Below, piece by piece: positions 49,290 to 62,690 of a stretch of 64,000 nt of DNA. Origin of the DNA: Calliopsis andreniformis (lineage: Eukaryota > Arthropoda > Insecta > Hymenoptera > Andrenidae). Where the stretch lies: assembly GCF_051401765.1 (NCBI RefSeq), contig NW_027480423.1:11222001-11286000 (forward strand), given 5' to 3'. A program made the translations under genes and the position numbers. The notes beneath the pieces are model-generated. The model did no database searches and was not told where the DNA came from. It saw nothing but the letters and a program-made list of their open reading frames with translations. Numbering within the stretch: position 1 is the stretch's first letter; each line of letters begins with the position of its first letter.

Positions 49290-49880
49290 TCTAAGGCCCT
49301 AACTATTCAATCCGTTGGAGCAACGCCCTAGGGTGAAGCCTAGCTTGCTCGGAAAGTAGAAATGAACATAAGTTTCATACTGGTTGCAATTATTCGTTTT
49401 ATACGATGGAAAAGCTGTTGTGTTTATATCGTATTTTATGCTTCTGGCGTTGAGTTCTTAGGCCGTAACCATTCGGCCTGGTGGAGCAACGCACTGGAGT
49501 GGAACCTAGGTTGCCCGGAACGTAGAATTGGCCATCACTTTCAAACTGGTTGCAATTATTTTTGTTATATGATGGAAACACTGATGTATTTTTTTTGCAT
49601 TTTATGGTTCGGGCGTTGACTTCTAAGGCCCTAACTATTCAATCCGTTGGACGAACGCCCTAGGGTGAAGCCTAGGTTGCTCGGAAAGTAGAAATAACCA
49701 TATGTTTCATACTGGTTGCAATTATTTGTTTCATACGATGGAAAAACTGTTGTATTTATATTGTATTTTATGCTTCTGGCGTTGACTTCTAAGGCACTAA
49801 CTATTCGATCTGGTGGAGCAACGCCCTAGAGTGAAGCCTAGGTTGCCCGGAACGTAGAATTGGCCATCACTTTCAAACTG
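49290..49880 (+). repeat. 3.5-monomer module with GTAACCATTCGGCCTGG, copy a
   Basis: The rare words GTAACCATTCGGCCTGG, GCACTGGAGTG and TTATTTTTGTTATATGATGG occur together here, at 54,438-55,028 (offset 5,148, 31 monomers) and at about 60,915-61,230 (a further 6,477, 39 monomers). Confidence 0.85.
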
Positions 49881-51405
49881 GTCGAAATTATTCCTGTTAT
49901 ATGATGGAAACACTGTTGTATTTTTTTTGCATTTTATGGTTCGGCCGTTCACTTCTAAGGTCCTAACTATTCAATCTGTTGGAGCAACGCCCTAGAGTGA
50001 AGCCTAGGTTGCCCGGAACGTAGAATTGGCCATCACTTTCCTAATTGGTCGCAATTATTCCTGTTATATGATGGTAACACTGTTGTATTTTTTTTGCATT
50101 TTATGGTTCGGGCTTTGACTTCTAAGGCCCTAACTATTCAATCTGTTGGAGCAAGTCCCTAGGGTGAAGCCTAGGTTGCTCGGAAAGTAGAAATGACCAT
50201 AAGTTTCATACTGGTTGCAATTATTCGTTTTATACGATGGAAAAACTGTTGTATTTATATTGTATTTTATGCTTCTGGCGTTGACTTCTAAGGCACTATC
50301 TATTCGATCTGGTGGAGCAACGCCCTAGATAGAAGCCTAGTTTGCCCGGAACGTAGAATTGTCCATCACTTTCAAACTGGTTGCAATTATTCCTGTTATA
50401 TGATGGAAACACTGTTGTATTTTTTTTGCATTTTATGGTTCGGGCGTTCACTTCTAAGGTCCTAACTATTCAATCTGTTGGAGGAACGCCCTAGGGTGAA
50501 GCCTAGCTTGCTCGGAAAGTAGAAATGACCATAAGTTTCATACTGGTTGCAATTATTCGTTTTATACGATGGAAACACTGTTGTATTTTTATTGCATTTT
50601 ATGCTTCGGGCGTTGACTTCTAAGGCCCTAACTATTCAATCAGTTGGAGAAACGCCCTAGGGTGAAGCCTAGCTTGCCTGGAACGTAGAAATGACCATTA
50701 CTTTCACACTGTTTGCAATTATTCCTTTTATACAATGGAAAAGCTGTTGTATTTATATCGTATTTTATGCTTCTGGCGTTTACTTCTAAGGACCTAACTA
50801 TTCGATCTGGTGGAGCAACGCCCTAGAGTGAATCCTAGGTTGCTCGGAATGTAGAAATGACCATAACTTTCACACTGGTTGCAATTATTCGTTTTATACG
50901 ATGGAAACGCCGTTGTATATATATTGTACTTTATGCCTCTGGCGTTGACTTCTAAGGCCGTAGCTATTAGATGTGGTGGAGGAACGCCCTAGAGTGACGC
51001 CTAGGGTGCTCGGAACGTAGGAATGACCATTACTTTCACACTGGTTGCAATTGTTCGTTTTATACGATGGAAGAGCTGTTGTATTTACATCGTATTTTAT
51101 GCTTCTGGCGTTGACTTCTAAGGCACTAACTATTCGATCTGGTGGAGCAACGCCCTAGAGTGAAGCCTAGGTTGCCCGGAACGTAGAATTGGCCATCACT
51201 TTCAAACTGGTCGAAATTATTCCTGTTATATGATGGAAACAGTGTTGTATTTTTTTTTGCATTTTATGGTTCGGGCATTGACTTCTAAGGCCCTAACTAT
51301 TCAATCTGTTGGAGCAGCGCCCTAGGGTGAAGCCTAGGTTGCTCGGAAAGTAGGAATGACCATAAGTTTCATACTGGTTGCAATTATTCGTTTTATACGA
51401 TGGAA
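49773..51405 (+). repeat. ~10-monomer module, copy b
   Basis: Second copy of the module, separated from copy a by about four monomers (49,081-49,772). The run of T near 51,250 has nine T where other copies have eight. Confidence 0.85.
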
Positions 51406-54170
51406 ATGCTGTTGTATTTATATCGTATTTTATGCTTCTGTCGTTTACTTCTGAGGACCAAACTATTCGATCTGGTGGAGCAACGCCCTAGAGCGAGTCC
51501 TAGGTTGCTCGGAATGTAGAAATGACCATAACTTTCACACTGGTTGCAATTATTCGTTTTAGACGATGGAAACGCTGTTGTATATATATCGTATTTTATG
51601 CTTCCGTCGTTTACGTCTAAGGACCTAAATATTCGATCTGGTGGAGCAACGCCCTAGAGTGAATCCTAGGTTGCTCGGAATGTAGAAATGACCATAACAT
51701 TCACACTTGTTGCAATTATTCGTTTTATACGATGGAAACGCTGTTGTATTTGTTTTGCATTTTATGGTTCGGGCGTTGACTTCTAAGGCCCTAACTATTC
51801 AATCCGTTGGAGCAACGCCCTAGGGTGAACCCTAGGTTGCTCGGAAAGTAGAAATGACCATAAGTTTCATACTGGTTGCAATTATTTGTTTTATACGATG
51901 CAAAAACTGTTGTATTTATATTGTATTTTATGCATCTGGCGTTGACTTCTAAGGCACTAACTATTCGATCTGGTGGAGCAACGCAATAGTGTGAAGCCAA
52001 GGTTGCCCGGAACGTAGAATTGGCCATCACTTTCAAAGTGGTTGCAATTATTCCTGTTATATGATGGAAGCAGTGTTGTATTTTTTTTGTATTTTATGGT
52101 TCGGGCGTTGACTTCTAAGGCCCTAGCTATTCAATCTGTTGGAGCAGCGCCCTAGCGTGAAGCCTAGGTTGCTCGAAAAGTAGAAATGACCATAAGTTTC
52201 ATACTGGTTGCAGTTATCCGTTTTATACGATGGAAAAGCTGTTGTATTTATATTGTATTTTATGCTTCTGGCGTTGACTTCTAAGGACCTAACTATTCGA
52301 TCTGGTGGAGCAACGCACTAGAGTGAATCCTAGGTTGCTCGGAATGTAGAAATGACCATAACTTTCACACTGGTTGCAATTATTCGTTTTAGACGATGGA
52401 AACGCTGTTGTATTTATATTGTACTTTATGCCTCTGGCGTTGACTTCTAAGGCACTAACTATTCTATCTGGTGGAGCAACGCCCTATGGTGAAGCCTAGC
52501 TTGCACGGAAAGTAGAAATGACCATAAGTTTCATACTGGTTGCAATTATTCGTTTTATACGATCGAAACACTGTTGTATTTTTATTGTACTTTATGCCTC
52601 TGGCGTTGACTTCTAAGGCCGTAGCTATTAGATGTGGTGGGGCAACGCCCTAGAGTGACGCCTAGGGTGCTCGGAACGTAGGAATGACCATTACTTTCAC
52701 ACCGGTTGCAATTATTCGTTTTATACGATGGAAGAGCTGTTGTATTTACATCGTATTTTATGCTTCTGGCGTTGACTTCTAAGGCACTAACTATTCGATC
52801 TGGTGGAGCAACGCCCTAGAGTGAAGCCTAGGTTGCCCGGAACGTAGAATTGGCCATCACTTTCAAACTGGTCGAAATTACTCCTGTTATATGATGGAAA
52901 CAGTGTTGTATTTTTTTTGCATTTTATGGTTCGGGCGTTGACTTCTAAGGCCCTAACTATTCAATCTGTTGGAGCAGCGCCCTAGGGTGAAGCCTAGGTT
53001 GCTCGGAAAGTAGAAATGACCATAAGTTTCATACTGGTTGCAATTATTCGTTTTATACGATGGAAATGCTGTTGTATTTATATCGTATTTTATGCTTCTG
53101 TCGTTTACTTCTAAGGACCTAACTATTCGATCTGGTGGAGCAACGCCCTAGAGTGAATCCTAGGTTGCTCGGAATGTAGAAATGACCATAACTTTCACAC
53201 TGGTTGCAATTATTCGTTTTATACCATGGAAACGCTGTTGTATTTATATTGTACTTTATGCCTCTGGCGTTGACTTCTAAGGCCATAGCTATTAGATGTG
53301 GTGGAGCAACGCCCTAGAGTGACGCCTAGGGTGCTCGGAACGTAGCAATGACCATTACTTTCACACTGGTTGCAATTATTCGTCTTATACGATGGAAAAG
53401 CTGTTGTATTTATATCGTATTTTATGCTTCTGGCGTTTACTTCTAAGGACCTAACTATTCGATCTGGTGGAGCAACGCCCTAGAGTGAATCCTAGGTTGC
53501 TCGGAATATAGAAATGACCATAACTTTCACACTGGTTGCAATTATTCGTTTTAGACGATGGAAACGCTGTTGTATTTATGTTGTACTTTATGCCTCTGGC
53601 GTTGACTTCTAAGGCACTAACTATTCTATCTGGTGGAGCAACGCCCTATGGTGAATCCTAGCTTGCTCGGAAAGTAGATATGACCATAAGTTTCATACTG
53701 GTTGCAATTATTCGTTTTATACGATGGAAACACTGTTGTATTTTTATTGCATTTTATGCTTCGGGCGTTGACTTCTAAGGCCCTAACCATTCAATCTGTT
53801 GGAGCAACGCCCTAGGGTGCAGCCTAACTTGCTCGAAAAGTAGAAATGACCATAAGTTTCATACTGGTTGCAATTATTCGTTTTATACGATGGAAAGACT
53901 GTTGTATTTATATTGTATTTTATGCCTCTGGCGTTGACTTCTAAGGCACTAACTATTCTATCTGGTGGAGCAACGCACTAGAGGGAATCCTAGGTTGCTC
54001 GGAATGTAGAAATGACCATAACTTTCACACTGGATGCAATTAATCCTTTTATACGATGGAAAAGCTGTTGTATTTATATCGTATTTTATGCTTCTGGCGT
54101 TGACTTCTATGGCACTAACTATTCGATCTGGTGGAGCAACGCCCTAGAGTGAAGCCTAGGTTGCCCGGAA
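51406..54170 (+). repeat. Type C monomers with a 10-monomer-spaced match
   Basis: About 51,090-51,530 matches 52,750-53,190 at offset 1,660 (10 monomers), sharing GGAAACAGTG, GTTGGAGCAGCGCC and TTCTGTCGTTTACTTCT. A GACGATGGAAACGCTG class (TTTTAGACG for TTTTATACG) is frequent here and again near 56,210, 59,530 and 63,520. No gene seen. Confidence 0.8.
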
Positions 54171-54437
54171 AGGAGAAATGACCATCACGTTCAAACTGGT
54201 TGCAATTAATCCTTTTATACGATGGAAAAGCTGTTGTATTTATATCGTATTTTATGCTTCTGGCGTTGACTTCTAAGGCACTAACTATTCGATCTGGTGG
54301 AGCAACGCCCTAGAGTGAAGCCTAGGTTTCCCGGAACGTAGAATTGGCCATCACTTTCAAACTGGTTGCAATTATTCCTGTTATATGACGGAAACACTGT
54401 TGTATTTTAATTGCATTTTATGCTTCGGGCGTTGTCT

Positions 54438-55028
54438 TCTAAGGCCCTAACTAATCAATCTGTTGGAGCAACGCCCTAGGGTGAAGCCTAGCTTGCTCGG
54501 AAAGTAGAAATGAACATAAGTTTCATACTGGTTGCAATTATTCGTTTTATACGATGGAAAAGCTGTTGTGTTTATATCGTATTTTATGCTTCTGGCGTTG
54601 AGTTCTTAGGCCGTAACCATTCGGCCTGGTGGAGCAACGCACTGGAGTGAAACCTAGGTTGCCCGGAACGTAGAATTGGCCATCACTTTCAAACTGGTTG
54701 CAATTATTTTTGTTATATGATGGAAACACTGTTGTATTTTTTTTGCATTTTATGGTTCGGGCGTTGACTTCTAAGGCCCTAACTATTCAATCCGTTGGAC
54801 GAACGCCCTAGGGTGAAGCCTAGGTTGGTCGGAAAGTAGAAATGACCATATGTTTCATACTGGTTGCAATTATTGGTTTCATACGATGGAAAAACTGTTG
54901 TATTTATATTGTATTTTATGCTTCTGGCGTTGACTTCTAATGCACTAACTATTCGATCTGGTGGAGCAACGTCCTAGAGTGAAGCCTAGGTTGCCCGGAA
55001 CGTAGAATTGGCCATCACTTTCAAACTG
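54438..55028 (+). repeat. GTAACCATTCGGCCTGG module, copy b
   Basis: Second copy; it also shares TTGGACGAACGCC and CATATGTTTCATAC with copy a. The upstream run from about 54,170 (GGAAAGGAGAAATGACC, TTAATCCTTTTATACG) matches 60,650 onward, so with copy c the match is longer on this side. Confidence 0.85.
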
Positions 55029-55219
55029 GTTGCAATTATTCCTGTTATATGATGGAAACACTGTTGTATTTTTTTTGCATTTTATGGTTTGGGCGTTCAC
55101 TTCTAAGGTCCTAACTATTCAATCTGTTGGAGCAACGCCCTAGGGTGAAGCCTAGCTTGCTCGGAAAGTAGGAATGACCATAAGTTTCATACTGGTTGCA
55201 ATTATTCGTTTTATACGAT

Positions 55220-57390
55220 GGAAACACTGTTGTATTTTTTTTGCATTTTATGGTTCGGGCGTTGACTTCTAAGGCCCTAACTATTCAATCCGTTGGAGCA
55301 ACGCACTAGGGTGAAGCCTAGGTTGCTCGGAAAGTAGAAATGACCATAGGATTCATACTGGTTGCAATTATTTGTTTTATACGATGGAAAAACTGTTGTA
55401 TTTATATTGTATTTTATGCTTCTGGCGTTGACTTCTAAGGCACTAACTATTCGGTCTGGTGGAGCAACGCCCTAGAGTGAAGCCTAGGTTGCCCGGAAAG
55501 GACAAATTACCATCACTTTCAAACTGGTTGCAATTAATCTTGTTATACGATGGAAAAACTGTTGTATTTTTATTGCATTTTATGCTTCTGGCGTTCACTT
55601 CTTAGGCCCTAACTATTTGATCTGGTGGAACAACAGCCTAGGGTGAAGCCTAGCTTGCCCGGAACGTAGAAATGACCATTACTTTCACACTGTTTGCAAT
55701 TATTCCTTTTATACGATGGAAAAGCTGTTGTATTTATATCGTATTTTATGCTGCTGGCGTTTACTTCTAAGGACCTAACTATTCGATCTGGTGGAGCAAC
55801 GCCCTAAAGTGAATCCTAGGTTGCTCGGAATGTAGAAATGACCATAACTTTCACACTGGTTGCAATTATTCGTTTTATACGATGGAAACGCTGTTGTATT
55901 TATATTGTACTTTATGCCTCTGGCGTTGACTTCTAAGGCCATAGCTATTAGATGTGGTGGAGCAACGCCCTAGAGTGACGCCTAGGGTGCTCGGAACGTA
56001 GAAATGACCATTACTTTCACACGGGTTGCAATTATTCGTTTTATACGATGGAAAAGCTGTTGTATTTATATCGTATTTTATGCTTCTGGCGTTTACATCT
56101 AAGGACCTAACTATTCGATCTGGTGGAGCAACGCCCTAGAGTGAATCCTAGGTTGCTCGGAATGTAGAAATGACCATAACTTTCACACTGGTTGCAATTA
56201 TTCGTTTTAGACGATGGAAACGCTGTTGTATTTATATTGTACTTTATGCCTCTGGCGTTGACTTCTAAGGCACTAACTATTCTATCTGGTGGAGCAACGC
56301 CCTATGGTGAAGCCTAGCTTGCTCGGAAAGTAGAAATGACCATAAGTTTCATACTGGTTGCAATTATTCGTTTTATACGATCGAAACACTGTTGTATTTT
56401 TATTGCATTTTATGCTTCGGGCGTTGACTTCTAAGGCCCTAACCATTCAATCTGTTGGAGCAACGCCCTAGGGTGAAGCCTAACTTGCTCGGAAAGTAGA
56501 AATGACCATAAGTTTCATACTGGTTGCAATTATTCGTTTTATACGATGGAAAAACTGTTGTATTTATCTTGTATTTTATGCTTCTGGCGTTTACTTCTAA
56601 GGACCTAACTATTCGATCTGGTGGAGCAACGCCCTAGAGTGAATCCTAGGTTGCTGGGAATGTAGAAATGACCATAACTTTCACACTGGTTGCAATTATT
56701 CGTTTTATACGATGGAAACGCCGTTGTATATATATTGTACGATTATGCCTCTGGCGTTGACTTTTAAGGCCGTAGCTATTAGATGTGGTGGAGGAACGCC
56801 CTAGAGTGACGCCTAGGGTGCTCGGAACGTAGGAATGACCATTACTTTCACACTGGTTGCAATTATTCGTTCTATACGATGGAAGAGCTGTTGTATTTAC
56901 ATCGTATTTTATGCTTCTGGCGTTGACTTCTAAGGCACTAACTATTCGATCTGGTGGAGCAACGCCCTAGAGTGAAGCCTAGGTTGCCCGGAACGTAGAA
57001 TTGGCCATCACTTTCAAACTGGTTGCAATTATTCCTGTAATATGATGGAAACGCTGTTGTATTTTTTTTGCATTTTATGGTTCGGGCATTGACTTCTAAG
57101 GCCCTAACTATTCAATCCGTTGGAGCAACGCCCCAGGGTGAAGCTTAGGTTGTTTGGAACGTAGAAATGACCATAAGTTTCATACTGATTGCAATTATTT
57201 GTTTCATGCGATGGAAAAACTGTTGTATTTATATTGTATTTTATGCTTCTGGCGTTGACTTCTACGGCATTAACTATTCGATCTAGTGGAGCAACGCCCT
57301 AGAGTGAAGCCTAGGTTGCCCGGAAAGGAGAAATGACCATCACGTTCAAACTGGTTGCAATTAATCCTTTTATACGATGGAAAAGCTGTT
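55220..57390 (+). repeat. 13-monomer block duplicated 20 monomers away, left copy
   Basis: Matches 58,542-60,712 at a constant offset of 3,322. Markers are GACCATAGGATTCATACTGG, GGAAAGGACAAATTACC, GGAACAACAGCCTAGG, the odd TTGTACGATTATGCC (56,735 and 60,057) and GGCATTAACTATTCG. The left and right copies differ at isolated bases such as GTTGTTTGG against GTTGCTCGG at about 57,150/60,472. Confidence 0.88.
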
Positions 57391-58541
57391 GTATTTATAT
57401 TGTATTTTATGCTTCTGGCGTTGACTTCTAAGGCACTATCTATTCGATCTGGTGGAGCAACGCCCTAGATAGAAGCCTAGTTTGACCGGAACGTAGAATT
57501 GGCCATCACTTTCAAACTGGTCGAAATTATTCCTGTTATATGATGGAAACACTGTTGTATTTTTTTTGCATTTTATGGTTCGGGCGTTCACTTCTAAGGT
57601 CCTAACTATTCAATCTGTTGGAGCAACGCCCTAGAGTGAAGCCTAGGTTGCCCGGAACGTAGAATTGGCCATCACTTTCCTAATTGGTCGCAATTATTCC
57701 TGTTATATGATGGAAACACTGTTGTATTTTTTTTGCATTTTATGGTTCGGGCGTTGACTTCTAAGGCCCTAACTATTCAATCTGTTGGAGCAAGGCCCTA
57801 GGGTGAAGCCTAGGTTGCTCGGAAAGTAGAAATGACCATAAGTTTCATACTGGTTGCAATTATTCGTTTTATACGATGGAAAAACTGTTGTATTTATATT
57901 GTATTTTATGCTTCTGGCGTTGACTTCTAAGGCACTATCTATTCGATCTGGTGGAGCAACGCCCTAGATAGAAGCCTAGTTTGCCCGGAACGTAGAATTG
58001 GCCATCACTTTCAAACTGGTTGCAATTATTCCTGTTATATGATGGAAACACTGTTGTATTTTTTTTGCATTTTATGGTTCGGGCGTTCACTTCTAAGGTC
58101 CTAACTATTCAATCTGTTGGAGCAACGCCCAAGGGTGAAGCCTAGCTTGCTCGGAAAGTAGGAATGACCATAAGTTTCATACTGGTTGCAATTATTCGCT
58201 TTATACGATGGAAACACTGTTGTATTTTTATTGCATTTTATGCTTTGGGCGTTGACTTCTAAGGCCCTAACTATTCAATCAGTTGGAGCAACGCCCTAGG
58301 GTGAAGCCTAGGTTGCTCGGAAAGTAGAAATGACCATAAGTTTCATACTGGTTGCAATTATTCGTTTTATACGATGGAAAAGCTGTTGTATTTATATTGT
58401 ATTTTATGCTTCTGGCGTTGACCTCTGAGGCACTAACTATTCGATCTGGTGGAGCAACGTCCTAGAGTGAAGCCTAGGTTGCTCGGAATGTAGAAATGAC
58501 CATAACTTTCACACTTGTTGCAATTATTCGTTTTATACGAT

Positions 58542-60712
58542 GGAAACGCTGTTGTATTTTTTTTGCATTTTATGGTTCGGGCGTTGACTTCTAAGGCCCT
58601 AACTATTCAATCCGTTGGAGCAACGCACTAGGGTGAAGCCTAGGTTGCTCGGAAAGTAGAAATGACCATAGGATTCATACTGGTTGCAATTATTTGTTTT
58701 ATACGATGGAAAAACTGTTGTATTTATATTGTATTTTATGCTTCTGGCGTTGACTTCTAAGGCACTAACTATTCGATCTGGTGGAGCAACGCCCTAGAGT
58801 GAAGCCTAGGTTGCCCGGAAAGGACAAATTACCATCACTTTCAAACTGGTTGCAGTTAATCTTGTTATACGACGGAAAAACTGTTGTATTTTTATTGCAT
58901 TTTATGCTTCTGGCGTTCACTTCTTAGGCCCTAACTATTTGATCTGGTGGAACAACAGCCTAGGGTGAAGCCTATCTTGCCCGGAACGTAGAAATGACCA
59001 TTACTTTCACACTGTTTGCAATTATTCCTTTTATACGATGGAAAAGCTGTTGTATTTATATCGTATTTTATGCTGCTGGCGTTTACTTCTAAGGACCTAA
59101 CTATTCGATCTGGTGGAGCAACGCCCTAAAGTGAATCCTAGGTTGCTCGGAATGTAGAAATGACCATAACTTTCACACTGGTTGCAATTATTCGTTTTAT
59201 ACGATGGAAACGCTGTTGTATTTATATTGTACTTTATGCCTCTGGCGTTGACTTCTAAGGCCATAGCTATTAGATGTGGTGGAGCAACGCCCTAGAGTGA
59301 CGCCTAGGGTGCTCGGAACGTAGAAATGACCATTACTTTCACACTGGTTGCAATTATTCGTTTTATACGATGGAAAAGCTGTTGTATTTATATCGTATTT
59401 TATGCTTCTGGCGTTTACATCTAAGGACCTAACTATTCGATCTGGTGGAGCAACGCCCTAGAGTGAATCCTAGGTTGCTCGGAATGTAGAAATGACCATA
59501 ACTTTCACACTGGTTGCAATTATCCGTTTTAGACGATGGAAACGCTGTTGTATTTATATTGTACTTTATGCCTCTGGCGTTGACTTCTAAGGCACTAACT
59601 ATTCTATCTGGTGGAGCAACGCCCTATGGTGAAGCCTAGCTTGCTCGGAAAGTAGAAATGACCATAAGTTTCATACTGGTTACAATTATTCGTTTTATAC
59701 GATCGAAACACTGTTGTATTTTTATTGCATTTTATGCTTCGGGCGTTGACTTCTAAGGCCCTAACCATTCAATCTGTTGGAGCAACGCCCTAGGGTGAAG
59801 CCTAACTTGCTCGGAAAGTAGAAATGACCATAAGTTTCATACTGGTTGCAATTATTCGTTTCATACGATGGAAAAACTGTTGTATTTATATTGTATTTTA
59901 TGCTTCTGGCGTTTACTTCTAAGGACCTAACTATTCGATCTGGTGGAGCAACGCCCTAGAGTGAATCCTAGGTTGCTGGGAATGTAGAAATGACCATAAC
60001 TTTCACACTGGTTGCAATTATTCGTTTTATACGATGGAAACGCCGTTGTATATATATTGTACGATTATGCCTCTGGCGTTGACTTTTAAGGCCGTAGCTA
60101 TTAGATGTGGTGGAGGAACGCCCTAGAGTGACGCCTAGGGTGCTCGGAACGTAGGAATGACCATTACTTTCACACTGGTTGCAATTATTCGTTCTATACG
60201 ATGGAAGAGCTGTTGTATTTACATCGTATTTTATGCTTCTGGCGTTGACTTCTAAGGCACTAACTATTCGATCTGGTGGAGCAACGCCCTAGAGTGAAGC
60301 CTAGGTTGCCCGGAACGTAGAATTGGCCATCACTTTCAAACTGGTTGCAATTATTCCTGTTATATGATGGAAACGCTGTTGTATTTTTTTTGCATTTTAT
60401 GGTTCGGGCATTGACTTCTAAGGCCCTAACTATTCAATCCGTTGGAGCAACGCCCCAGGGTGAAGCTTAGGTTGCTCGGAACGTAGAAATGACCATAAGT
60501 TTCATACTGATTGCAATTATTTGTTTCATGCGATGGAAAAACTGTTGTATTTATATTGTATTTTATGCTTCTGGCGTTGACTTCTACGGCATTAACTATT
60601 CGATCTAGTGGAGCAACGCCCTAGAGTGAAGCCTAGGTTGCCCGGAAAGGAGAAATGACCATCACGTTCAAACTGGTTGCAATTAATCCTTTTATACGAT
60701 GGAAAAGCTGTT
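58542..60712 (+). repeat. 13-monomer block, right copy
   Basis: Right partner of 55,220-57,390. Past 60,712 this copy reads TATATCGTATT and continues as the 54,230-type sequence, while the left copy reads TATATTGTATT and continues as CACTATCTATTCG. Confidence 0.88.
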
Positions 60713-61230
60713 GTATTTATATCGTATTTTATGCTTCTGGCGTTGACTTCTAAGGCACTAACTATTCGATCTGGTGGAGCAACGCCCTAGAGTGAAGCCT
60801 AGGTTTCCCGGAACGTAGAATTGGCCATCACTTTCAAACTGGTTGCAATTATTCCTGTTATATGATGGAAACACTGTTGTATTTTAATTGCATTTTATGC
60901 TTCGGGCGTTGTCTTCTAAGGCCCAAAGTAATCAATCGGTTGGAGCAACGCCCTAGGGTGAAGCCTAGCTTGCTCGGAAAGTAGAAATGAACATAAGTTT
61001 CATACTGGTTGCTATTATTCGTTTTATACGATGGAAAAGCTGTTGTGTTTATATCGTATTTTATGCTTCTGGCGTTGAGTTCTTAGGCCGTAACCATTCG
61101 GCCTGGTGGAGCAACGCACTGGAGTGAAACCTAGGTTGCCCGGAACGTAGAATTGGCCATCACTTTCAAACTGGTTGCAATTATTTTTGTTATATGATGG
61201 AAACACTGTTGTATTTTTTTTGCATTTTAT
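60650..61230 (+). repeat. GTAACCATTCGGCCTGG module, copy c
   Basis: Matches 54,173-54,753 at offset 6,477. At about 61,235 it passes into module copy c (TTCGGCCGTTCAC), whereas copies a and b continue with TTCGGGCGTTGAC, so the join is a recombination point. Confidence 0.8.
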
Positions 61231-62690
61231 GGTTCGGCCGTTCACTTCTAAGGTCCTAACTATTCAATCTGTTGGAGCAACGCCCTAGAGTGAAGCCTAG
61301 GTTGCCCGGAACGTAGAATTGGCCATCACTTTCCTAATTGGTCGCAATTATTCCTGTTATATGATGGTAACACTGTTGTATTTTTTTTGCATTTTATGGT
61401 TCGGGCTTTGACTTCTAAGGCCCTAACTATTCAATCTGTTGGAGCAAGGCCCTAGGGTGAAGCCTAGGTTGCTCGGAAAGTAGAAATGACCATAAGTTTC
61501 ATACTGGTTGCAATTATTCGTTTTATACGATGGAAAAACTGTTGTATTTATATTGTGTTTTATGCTTCTGGCGTTGACTTCTAAGGCACTATCTATTCGA
61601 TCTGGTGGAGCAACGCCCTAGATAGAAGCCTAGTTTGCCCGGAACGTAGAATTGTCCATCACTTTCTAACTGGTTGCAATTATTCCTGTTATATGATGGA
61701 AACACAGTTGTATTTTTTTTGCATTTTATGGTTCGGGCGTTCACTTCTAAGGTCCTAACTATTCAATCTGCTGGAGGAACGCCCTAGGGTGAAGCCTAGC
61801 TTGCTCGGAAAGTAGAAATGACCATAAGTTTCATACTGGTTGCAATTATTCGTTTTATACGATGGAAACACTGTTGTATTTTTATTGCATTTTATGCTTC
61901 GGGCGTTGACTTCTAAGGCCCTAACTAGTCAATCAGTTGTAGCAACGCCCTAGGGTGAAGCCTAGCTTGCCTGGAACGTAGAAATGACCATTACTTTCAC
62001 ACTGTTTGCAATTATTCCTTTTATACAATGGAAAAGCTGTTGTATTTATATCGTATTTTATGCTTCTGGCGTTTACTTCTAAGGACCTAACTATTCGATC
62101 TGGTGGAGCAACGCCCTAGAGTGAATCCTAGGTTGCTCGGAATGTAGAAATGACCATAACTTTCACACTGGTTACAATTATTCGTTTTATACGATGGAAA
62201 CGCCGTTGTATATATATTGTACTTTATGCCTCTGGCGTTGACTTCTAAGGCCGTAGCTATTAGATGTGGTGGAGCAACGCCATAGAGTGACGCCTAGGGT
62301 GCTCGGAACGTAGGAATGACCATTACTTTCACACTGGTTGCAATTATTCGTTTTATACGATGGAAGAGCTGTTGTATTTACGTCGTATTTTATGCTTCTG
62401 GCGTTGACTTCTAAGGCACTAACTATTCGATCTGGTGGAGCAACGCCCTAGAGTGAAGCCTAGGTTGCCCGGAACGTAGAATTGGCCATCACTTTCAAAC
62501 TGGTCGAAATTATTCCTGTTATATGATGGAAACAGTGTTGTATTTTTTTTGCATTTTATGGTTCGGGCGTTGACTTCTAAGGCCCTAACTATTCAATCTG
62601 TTGGAGCAGCGCCCTAGGGTGAAGCCTAGGTTGCTCGGAAAGTAGAAATGACCATAAGTTTCATACTGGTTGCAATTATTCGTTTTATAC
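61220..62690 (+). repeat. ~10-monomer module, copy c
   Basis: Matches about 49,927-51,397 at offset 11,293 (68 monomers). It keeps the same order of variants: TTCGGCCGTTCAC, CCTAATTGGTCGC, GATAGAAGCC, CAATCAGTTG, AACGCCGTTG, GGAGCAGCGCC. A shorter relative lies at about 57,510-58,310. Confidence 0.85.
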
